Shown one piece after another: positions 4,713 to 9,478 of a DNA stretch of 9,478 nt (the stretch's first letter is position 1; every line of letters starts with the position of its first letter). A program made the translations under genes and the position numbers. Location: NCBI GenBank assembly GCA_005885085.1, contig VAXY01000006.1:1-9478 (forward strand). The letters are read 5' to 3'. This DNA is from Actinomycetota bacterium. GTDB lineage: Bacteria; Actinomycetota; Thermoleophilia; Gaiellales; Gaiellaceae. The notes under the pieces were generated by a model. The model saw nothing but the letters and a program-made list of their open reading frames with translations. It ran no database searches and was not told the DNA's origin.

Positions 4713-6437
4713 ATGAACGTCGCCGCAACTCGTTCACGTTCCATCCATCGCGCCTACCTCGCCGCCGGCCTGGCCGCGACCGCGCTCTACTTCGCGCTGC
4801 CCTGGGACAGCTTCGCGCAGACGCTCGTCTACGACGCGATCGGCGCGTCGGCAGCGGCAGTCTCCATCCTCGGGTCGCGCATCCACCGGCCCTCGTTGCG
4901 GTTGCCGTGGTACCTGTTCGGCGCAGGCCTGCTCGCCTTCAGCGTCGGCGACGTGTTCTTCAACCTCTACTCGTTCGTGTGGCACCGGGACCCGCCGGTG
5001 CCGTCGATCGCCGACGTCTTCTATCTCGCCGGCTATCCCCTCCTCACCGCCGGGCTGTGCCTGCTCGTTCGGAGGCTGCGGTCCGAGGAGCGCCGGCGAG
5101 GCCGCTTCGACGCGGCGATGCTGATCGCGGCCTTCGCGCTCTGCCAGTGGATCTTCCTGATGCAGGACCGCCTGCACTCGGGGTCGCTCGGCGAGCGCGT
5201 CGTTGCCCTCTCCTATCCCGCGATGGACGTGATCCTGCTCGCCGCGCTCGTGTTCTTCGCCCTGACCCCGACCTCGCGGACGGTCGCGTATCGCTACCTG
5301 GCCGTGAGCATCGTGTTCTTGCTCGTTGCCGACGAGGTCTACGGGCTCTCGCCCGCGAGGTACGCCCATACGACCTGGCTCGACTCGTTCTGGCTGCTCT
5401 CCTACGTCTGCTGGGGCGTCGCGGCGCTGCATCCCTCCATGCGGGAACTGTCCGAGCCGGCGCGGGCGCACGCGCCGCGCGTATCGACGCTACGTCTCGC
5501 GATGCTGGCCGTCGCGCTCACGACCGCGCCCGCCGTGCTCTTGATCCAGTCGGCGACCGGCGCGAGCGTCGACGCGGTCCCGATCGCCGTCGGCGCAGGC
5601 CTGCTCGGGGGACTCGTCCTGCTTCGGCTGACGAGCATCATCCACGCACTCGAAGAGCTGCGCGGGACCGAACGGCTCGCGCGCGCAGAGGCAGAGACCG
5701 CCCAGCGCCTGCTGGCGGAGCAGAACGAGCGACTGCGCGAGGCCGACCGCCTCAAGGACGAATTCGTCGCGCTGATCTCGCACGACCTGCGAACGCCGCT
5801 GACGTCGATCACGGGGTACGTGGAGCTCGCGCTCGAGGACGATCTCACCGACGACGTGCGCGGCTTCCTGCAGGTCGTCGCACGGAACGCCGACCGCCTG
5901 CTGGCCTTGGTGAACGACCTCCTGTTCGTCGCGCGCCTGCAGGCGGGGGAGATGTCGCTGGAACCGGCGGATGTCGACCTGGCGGGCGTCGTCCGCGACG
6001 GCGTCAACGCCATGGAGCCGCGCGCCGCCGCCAAGGGCATCACGCTCACGTGCGTGCTCGACGCAGTGCCCTCGGTGCACGCAGATCGCAACCGCATGCT
6101 GCAGGTCGTCGACAACCTCGTCTCGAACGCGCTCAAGTTCACGCCGGAGGGCGGCGCCGTTCACGTTTCGCTACGGCAGCACGACGATTGCGTCCGGCTC
6201 GAGGTGACGGACAGCGGGATCGGGATTGCACCGAACGACCAGCGGCGGCTGTTCCAGCGGTTCTTCCGCGCCGAGAACGCTGTCGAGCGGCAGGTACCGG
6301 GCACCGGGCTCGGCCTCTACATCTCCCGCGTGATCGCAGAGGCGCACGACGGGTCGGTCTCGGTGCGGAGCGAGCTCGGGCGCGGGAGCACGTTCCGGCT
6401 CGAGTTGCCCATGGCCCGCGCCGCGGTCGCTGCCTAG
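4713..6437 (+). CDS. Sensor histidine kinase with polytopic N-terminal membrane domain
   Basis: A 574-residue membrane kinase. Residues about 16-307 contain roughly ten hydrophobic segments with conserved-looking loop motifs such as PWYLFGAGLLAFSVGDVFFN (65-84) and ADVFYLAGYPLL (100-111). From memory, similar regions occur in actinobacterial kinases and GGDEF proteins, with no known ligand. A helical linker (310-348) leads to the HisKA domain with phospho-acceptor H357 in ALISHDLRTPLTSI. The HATPase domain has the N box NLVSNALKFTPEGG (N468, N472), G1 DSGIGI (500-505), F box RLFQRFFRA (512-520) and G2 GTGLGL (530-535). All catalytic elements are intact. It follows the matrix operon by 48 bp. 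Its TAG stop overlaps that of the converging OmpR-type regulator, its probable partner. Confidence 0.92.
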   Translation: MNVAATRSRSIHRAYLAAGLAATALYFALPWDSFAQTLVYDAIGASAAAVSILGSRIHRPSLRLPWYLFGAGLLAFSVGDVFFNLYSFVWHRDPPVPSIADVFYLAGYPLLTAGLCLLVRRLRSEERRRGRFDAAMLIAAFALCQWIFLMQDRLHSGSLGERVVALSYPAMDVILLAALVFFALTPTSRTVAYRYLAVSIVFLLVADEVYGLSPARYAHTTWLDSFWLLSYVCWGVAALHPSMRELSEPARAHAPRVSTLRLAMLAVALTTAPAVLLIQSATGASVDAVPIAVGAGLLGGLVLLRLTSIIHALEELRGTERLARAEAETAQRLLAEQNERLREADRLKDEFVALISHDLRTPLTSITGYVELALEDDLTDDVRGFLQVVARNADRLLALVNDLLFVARLQAGEMSLEPADVDLAGVVRDGVNAMEPRAAAKGITLTCVLDAVPSVHADRNRMLQVVDNLVSNALKFTPEGGAVHVSLRQHDDCVRLEVTDSGIGIAPNDQRRLFQRFFRAENAVERQVPGTGLGLYISRVIAEAHDGSVSVRSELGRGSTFRLELPMARAAVAA

Positions 6438-7132
6438 CCTTTCCGGGAGGCTTGGTAGCGGTAGCCGAAGCCGCGCACCGTCTCGATCGGCACCCGGTCC
6501 GGTTGGTCGGGATCGAGCTTGCGGCGGAGGTAGCCGACGTAGAGCTTGACCTGGTCGCCCGACACGCCGTACGCGTCGCCCCAGACGAGCTCCAGCAACT
6601 GCTCTCGTGACAGGACCTGGCGGGGGTGGCGGACGAACACCGAGAGCAGCTTGAACTCGAGCGGCGTGAGCGGCACCTCTCGCCCGTCGTATCTGACCGC
6701 GCGCTGCGCGAAGTCGATCGTGATGCGCTCGTCGGCGTAGGTCTCCTGCCGCTCCTCGCCGCTCGAGCGCGCGCGGCGGAGCAATGCCTGCACGCGGGCG
6801 ACGAGCTCCTGGCGGCCGAACGGCTTGACCATGTAATCGTCGGCGCCGGCTTGGAGGCCGCGGACGCGCTCGAGCTCCGCACCCCGCGCGGTCAGCATCA
6901 TCACCGGGACGTCCGAGAGATCGCGGATGCGTTCCAGCGTCTGCCAGCCGTCGAGGCCAGGCATCGAGACGTCGAGCAGGACGAGGTCCGGCGGGGCCTG
7001 GTGGAAGGCGCGGAGGCCCGCGCGCCCGTCGTTCGCCTGGTCGACGTCCAGCCCTGCTCGCTGCAGGAGCTCGACGACGAGGCCGCGGATGTCGTCGTCG
7101 TCGTCGACCACCAGGACTCGTGGCGCGTTCAT
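6434..7132 (-). CDS. OmpR/PhoB-family response regulator
   Basis: A 232-residue two-domain transcription factor of standard length. Receiver (about 4-118): D10-D11 acidic pair, phospho-acceptor D54 in LVLLDVSMPGLDG, T81 and K103 (MVKPF) are all present. A linker follows, then a winged helix (135-227) with LTPLEFKLL, REQLLELVWGD, VKLYVGYLRRKL and TVRGFGYRY, diagnostic for the OmpR/PhoB class. The start was set at 7132 (MNAPRVLVVDDD). An upstream in-frame start would add 20 unrelated residues and run into the divergent promoter region. It converges on the kinase gene with overlapping stops, an uncommon layout for a cognate pair, but no other complete kinase or OmpR regulator is in the window. 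The five-Asp run comes from a GTC repeat at 7091-7105. Confidence 0.93.
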   Translation of the reverse strand: MNAPRVLVVDDDDDIRGLVVELLQRAGLDVDQANDGRAGLRAFHQAPPDLVLLDVSMPGLDGWQTLERIRDLSDVPVMMLTARGAELERVRGLQAGADDYMVKPFGRQELVARVQALLRRARSSGEERQETYADERITIDFAQRAVRYDGREVPLTPLEFKLLSVFVRHPRQVLSREQLLELVWGDAYGVSGDQVKLYVGYLRRKLDPDQPDRVPIETVRGFGYRYQASRKG

Positions 7133-7190
7133 ACGGTTTTCATACCTGTCTTCACGCGGCTTTGCTACCGGCGCCGGCGAAACTGTGCGC
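7133..7190. promoter_or_regulatory. Divergent regulatory region between two receiver genes
   Basis: This 58-bp spacer must drive both the OmpR-type gene and the stand-alone receiver. It contains TTTTCA (7137), TCTTCA (7149) and TTTGCT (7161), three T-rich blocks spaced exactly 12 bp apart. The palindrome CCGGCGCCGG (7168-7177) follows. OmpR-family regulators usually bind direct repeats of about one helical turn, so self-regulation is conceivable. On the minus strand TATGAA lies six bases before the ATG and could serve as a -10 element. None of this is certain. Confidence 0.35.
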
Positions 7191-7514
7191 ATGGCACGGA
7201 TCCTGATCCACGAACCTCACCCCGATGTCAGGGTCCTCCTCGAGGCGGTCGTCAGGAGGGCCGGTCACGAGCCGGTCGGTCGTGGCGAGCTGACCAGTGA
7301 CGAAACGCCCGAGCTGATGATCCTCGAACCGGCCTCTGCGGACGGCTTGGCTGCGGCGGCCAAGCTACGGCGCCGGTTCGAGGATCTGCCCATCATCTGC
7401 GCGAGCATCGAGCCTCCGAACGTGGCGAGCAAGGCGCTGACGCCGGTCGCGTACCTGCTCAAGCCCTTCCGCCTCGGCGAGCTCGAGAGCGCGATCGCTG
7501 CGGCGCTGCGCTAG
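7191..7514 (+). CDS. Stand-alone atypical receiver (pseudo-receiver) protein, Asp to Glu
   Basis: A 107-residue single receiver domain without an output domain. The fold is clear: RILIHEPHPDVRVLLEAVVRRAG at the start, ELMILEP (41-47) as strand 3, LPIICAS (66-72) as strand 4, and YLLKPF (88-93) with the conserved Lys at K91. The phospho-acceptor Asp of strand 3 is Glu (E46), and the Asp-Asp metal pair of strand 1 is reduced to E8-P9. The loop after E46 is about two residues short. It is therefore unlikely to be phosphorylated in the usual way and may act as a permanently on-like or phosphorylation-independent binding partner. The start is ATG 7191; a GTG two codons earlier is possible. It is divergent from the OmpR-type gene, and its stop shares CTAG with the AI-2E-family gene. 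Confidence 0.8.
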   Translation: MARILIHEPHPDVRVLLEAVVRRAGHEPVGRGELTSDETPELMILEPASADGLAAAAKLRRRFEDLPIICASIEPPNVASKALTPVAYLLKPFRLGELESAIAAALR

Positions 7515-8566
7515 TTCTCGGCCTCCTTCGCCGGGAACAGCACGGTCGGCACGTCCTCGTCCGCCGGATCCTTGTCTCGCACGACCACGTCGATCACCGT
7601 GACGAGGACGGCGACGAGCGGCACCGCGAGCACGACCGCGAAGCCGCCGAACAGGATCCCGACCGCCGTGACCGAGAACAGGACGAGCAGCGGCGACAGT
7701 CCCACCGCGTCGCCGAGCACCCGCGGGATGATCAGGTAGTCCTCCAGTAGCCGCACCACGAGGACGCAGATGCCGGCCGCCAGCGCGACGTGCCACGAGG
7801 AGGTGAAGCCGACGCCGACCGCGAGCGCACCTGCGGCAATCGGGCCGAGCACAGGCACGATCTCCACGATCCCCGCGAACGCGGCGACGAGGATGAAGTA
7901 CGGCTCGCCGACCGCCCAGAAGGCGAGCCCGAGCACCGTGCCGACGAGGGCCATCAGCAGCGCCTCGCCTCGCACGAAGGCGCCGAGCTTGAGGTCGATC
8001 AGGTTCCACGTGTCGCGTAGCTTCTTCCGTTTCGGTCTGGCCAGGAGCGACGAGACGACGTCGACGGCCCGGTCGCGCTCGAAGATCCAGTAGGCGGCCG
8101 TCGCGAGCACGAACAGGATCCCGAGCAGGATCTCGAACGCCTTGAGCGTCACCTCGAGCGCGGGGTGGAACAGACGCCCGGCGGTCGGCAGCTCGCGCAG
8201 GCGCTTGTCGACCGCCGACAGGAATTCGTGCTTGATCCCCTTCGAGCTCCTCGCGGCTTGGTGGATCTGAGCCTTCGTCGTGCCGCCGAGTGCGTTCTGG
8301 ACCTGGTCGACGGCGCGCGGGACGACGATCCAGAGGAAGAGTGCGATCAGCCCCGCGAGCGCGAGGTAGTGCAGGACGAGACCGACACTGCGCGGGACGC
8401 CGCGCCGCTTCAACGCGTCGATCCCGGGCCGCATCGCGGCGGCGAGGATGAACCCGAGGAAGACGAGCGCGATCACGAGCTTGAGCTTCCAGAGGGCCAG
8501 CGTCGCCACGACCAGCGCGATCACGACCAGCGTCGCGAGCGCCGTCCGCTGCGCAGTTTCCTTCAT
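7511..8566 (-). CDS. AI-2E/PerM family (UPF0118) membrane transporter
   Basis: A 351-residue polytopic protein of the usual family length. There are hydrophobic helices at about 8-26, 29-45 and 60-83. A soluble, mostly helical stretch (about 84-140) follows, then a helix at 143-162, and clustered helices from about 203 to 328. Family hallmarks are GIVEIVPVLGPI (232-243) and LEDYLIIPRVLGDAVGLSPL (274-293), followed by a Gly-rich helix and LAVPLVAV (313-320). Characterised members export AI-2 or act as Na+/H+ or other antiporters; the substrate here is unknown. ATG 8566 gives the normal length. An in-frame ATG at 8608 with a GAGG four bases upstream of it is an alternative, but would overlap the divergent gene. 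The C-terminus is acidic. The stop overlaps that of the converging receiver gene. Confidence 0.88.
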   Translation of the reverse strand: MKETAQRTALATLVVIALVVATLALWKLKLVIALVFLGFILAAAMRPGIDALKRRGVPRSVGLVLHYLALAGLIALFLWIVVPRAVDQVQNALGGTTKAQIHQAARSSKGIKHEFLSAVDKRLRELPTAGRLFHPALEVTLKAFEILLGILFVLATAAYWIFERDRAVDVVSSLLARPKRKKLRDTWNLIDLKLGAFVRGEALLMALVGTVLGLAFWAVGEPYFILVAAFAGIVEIVPVLGPIAAGALAVGVGFTSSWHVALAAGICVLVVRLLEDYLIIPRVLGDAVGLSPLLVLFSVTAVGILFGGFAVVLAVPLVAVLVTVIDVVVRDKDPADEDVPTVLFPAKEAEN

Positions 8567-8606
8567 GACCAGGGATTTCTGGCCGCTTGGCGAACCCGGC
8601 AAACGC

Positions 8607-9032
8607 ATGGTGACCTCGGGCTGGGAGCGGATCTGCCTCGACGAACGGCGACACGCCGTCGTGCTCGCGCTGCCGTTCGCGCGCGCGCTCGGCCTCGCGG
8701 CGATCGGGATCGGGCTGATGGCGATCGGCTGGCCGGCCTCGATCGGCGGCGTCGCGCTGCAGGGGCTCGGGGCCGTCGTCGCGTTGCGTGCGGTCTGGAA
8801 CTGGGAGCAGACGCGCGTCGTCCTGACGACGGACAAGCTGTTCGTCGTCCACGGCACGCTGCGCAAGCGCGCGGCCGCAGTGCGGCTGGCGCGCATCGGC
8901 GCCGTCGAGATCGAGCAGGGCCTGCTCGGCCGGCTGCTCGGCTACGGGACGATCGTCGCCGGCGACCTCGAGATCCAGTACGTACCGGGGCCGCGCCGCG
9001 TGTACGGCCTGGTCGAGCGGCTGATCACCTAG
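8607..9032 (+). CDS. Bacterial PH-domain (bPH2/YdbS-like) membrane protein
   Basis: A 141-residue protein. After a short cytoplasmic start (ERICLDERRH), two hydrophobic segments (about 18-41 and 45-63) form a membrane hairpin. Residues 68-140 match the bacterial PH (DUF304) domain: TRVVLTTDKLFVVHGTLRKR, then AVRLARIGAVEIEQGLLGRLLGYGTI, with the typical pattern of T-x-x-r, G, arginine pair, and rLLGyGt. Such proteins sit in the cytoplasmic membrane; their ligands are mostly unknown. The start is uncertain: ATG 8607 and GTG 8610 are adjacent, and ATG 8565 would overlap the divergent AI-2E start. It is a single-gene unit, since the next plus-strand gene is 58 bp away beyond a hairpin. Confidence 0.82.
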   Translation: MVTSGWERICLDERRHAVVLALPFARALGLAAIGIGLMAIGWPASIGGVALQGLGAVVALRAVWNWEQTRVVLTTDKLFVVHGTLRKRAAAVRLARIGAVEIEQGLLGRLLGYGTIVAGDLEIQYVPGPRRVYGLVERLIT

Positions 9033-9090
9033 AGCACGTGCGGTCTGCAGCGTTTTTGCGCTGCGCGCACTCGTTCGTTAAGGGTGCAGG
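9033..9090 (+). promoter_or_regulatory. Intergenic hairpin region before the coiled-coil gene
   Basis: This spacer contains the 8-bp palindrome GCACGTGC (9034-9041). It also contains a hairpin with GCAGCG (9047-9052) and CGCTGC (9059-9064) around the loop TTTTTG. The T-run lies in the loop and not after the stem, so this is not a standard terminator. It may slow transcription from the PH-domain gene. AAGG at 9080-9083, seven bases before the GTG at 9091, is a usable ribosome binding site. Confidence 0.35.
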
Positions 9091-9384
9091 GTGCAGGCGT
9101 CCCCGCTCGACATCTTCGTGCTCGTCAGCGGCAGCTTCAGCATCGCGCCGCTGATCTACCTCGCCCTGCGCGGCTACCGCGACGGGCGTGAGCTGCGCCT
9201 CGTGCAGCACGAGGTCGCCGCGCTCATGAGCGAGGTACGCGAGCTCCAGCACGAGATCCATCACGACCAGCGCGCCGCCGCGAGCGAGATTGTGCGGACG
9301 AAAGAGACGGTCGAGCGGGTTGCGCAGGCCGCCGAACGGCGCCGGCGGCTGCCGCGCGTCCGCCTCGAATTCCCTGGCGAATAA
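9091..9384 (+). CDS. Small membrane-anchored coiled-coil protein of unknown function
   Basis: A 97-residue protein that I cannot assign to a named family. Residues 6-28 form one transmembrane segment (IFVLVSGSFSIAPLIYLALRG). Residues about 33-82 are strongly helical and charged with heptad-like spacing (LRLVQHEVAALMSEVRELQ, then IVRTKETVERVAQAAERR), as in a coiled coil. A basic end RRRRLPRVRLEF follows. The layout resembles small N-anchored scaffold proteins. The basic residues after the helix suggest that the coiled coil is cytoplasmic. The GTG start is preceded by AAGG at seven bases. A second GTG seven bases upstream is in another frame. Codon usage matches its neighbours. Confidence 0.65.
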   Translation: MQASPLDIFVLVSGSFSIAPLIYLALRGYRDGRELRLVQHEVAALMSEVRELQHEIHHDQRAAASEIVRTKETVERVAQAAERRRRLPRVRLEFPGE

Positions 9385-9399
9385 CCGCTGCTGAAGCGG
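9385..9399 (+). terminator. Weak hairpin after the coiled-coil gene
   Basis: CCGCT and AGCGG pair around the loop GCTGA, starting at the base directly after the TAA stop. The stem is only five pairs and no T-run follows. At best it is a weak or Rho-assisted end signal, and it could be chance. Confidence 0.2.
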
Positions 9400-9415
9400 G
9401 ATTGGCGGGCGTCTA

Positions 9416-9429
9416 CGAACACTTGTTCG
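9416..9429. promoter_or_regulatory. LexA operator (SOS box)
   Basis: CGAAC-ACTT-GTTCG is a full match to the CGAAC-N4-GTTCG operator bound by LexA in Gram-positive bacteria. The symmetric arms extend to CGAACA and TGTTCG. It overlaps the -35 element of the promoter just downstream, the ideal position for repression. This predicts DNA-damage induction of the gene starting at 9461. Confidence 0.78.
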
Positions 9430-9451
9430 ATCCGATTCCCCTCGATACACT
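9423..9451 (+). promoter_or_regulatory. Promoter of the right-edge gene
   Basis: TTGTTC (9423-9428) and TACACT (9446-9451) are separated by exactly 17 bp, a good housekeeping-type promoter. The -10 box ends nine bases before the ATG at 9461, so the mRNA would have almost no leader or be leaderless. The -35 element is embedded in the LexA box. Confidence 0.65.
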
Positions 9452-9460
9452 GGGTCGGTT

Positions 9461-9478
9461 ATGGCCTCTGAAGAGCTG
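9461..9478 (+). CDS. Start of an SOS-controlled gene, possibly uvrA (first six codons only)
   Basis: The frame begins ATG and reads MASEEL before the window ends, so nothing can be said from the protein itself. The start is supported by a promoter with correct spacing and a LexA box upstream. Excision-repair genes are classic LexA targets, and the other edge of the window carries uvrB, so uvrA is a reasonable guess. Other damage-inducible genes (lexA, recA, dnaE2 and others) cannot be excluded. No Shine-Dalgarno sequence precedes the ATG, consistent with leaderless translation. Confidence 0.45.

Noticed and set aside
4907..6610. A 567-codon Arg-rich open frame overlapping the histidine kinase
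   Set aside because: It is composed almost wholly of Arg, Ala, Gly and Pro, as expected for an off-frame reading of GC-rich codons. The kinase frame carries every catalytic motif.
7091..7105. Five GTC repeats as a possible microsatellite
   Set aside because: They encode the Asp run of the receiver's acidic pocket on the minus strand and need no other explanation.
9047..9064. A hairpin with TTTTTG as an intrinsic terminator of the PH-domain gene
   Set aside because: The T-run is in the loop and the stem is followed by GC-rich sequence, so it does not have the layout of an intrinsic terminator.
8165..9154. A 329-codon plus-strand frame across the AI-2E and PH-domain genes
   Set aside because: It is antisense to a clear membrane protein and then off-frame to the PH-domain gene. 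Its composition is Arg/Asp-rich without any fold-like pattern.

Overview
This is a GC-rich window from a bacterial chromosome, most likely an actinobacterium. A member of Thermoleophilia (Solirubrobacterales or Gaiellales) is a reasonable guess. The guess rests on base composition, frequent GTG starts, TANNNT -10 boxes placed directly in front of start codons, a CGAAC-N4-GTTCG LexA box, and a hydrophobic sensor region I associate from memory with such genomes. No sequence search was possible, so the taxonomy is inference. I see no tRNA, rRNA, insertion sequence, CRISPR array or phage gene. Genes are packed tightly, and the longest stretch without a gene is 250 bp (1949-2198).

Left part (1-1948): the 3' end of uvrB, two small GlsB/YeaQ/YmgE-type membrane proteins (the first carries a C-terminal SHOCT motif), a calcineurin-like metallophosphoesterase on the minus strand, and a 79-residue membrane protein transcribed divergently from it.

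Central part (1949-6437): a structured non-coding leader, then a compact plus-strand operon. It holds a TasA/CalY-like secreted protein, a SipW-type signal peptidase with a Ser/His dyad, and a 468-residue secreted protein with FnIII and Ig-like domains. A membrane histidine kinase follows 48 bp later. The likely job is export, processing and sensor-linked control of an extracellular fibre or matrix. This is the most interesting system in the window.

Right part (6434-9478): an OmpR-type response regulator converges on the kinase and is probably its partner. Divergent from it is a stand-alone receiver whose phospho-acceptor Asp is replaced by Glu. Next come an AI-2E/PerM-family membrane protein, a divergently transcribed bacterial PH-domain membrane protein, and a small membrane-anchored coiled-coil protein. 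At the right edge a LexA box overlaps the -35 element of a promoter for a gene of which only six codons are present. With uvrB at the left edge, uvrA is a fair guess for that gene.

A recurring structural theme is convergent gene pairs whose stop codons overlap through one CTAG tetramer. It occurs three times: 859-862, 6434-6437 and 7511-7514.
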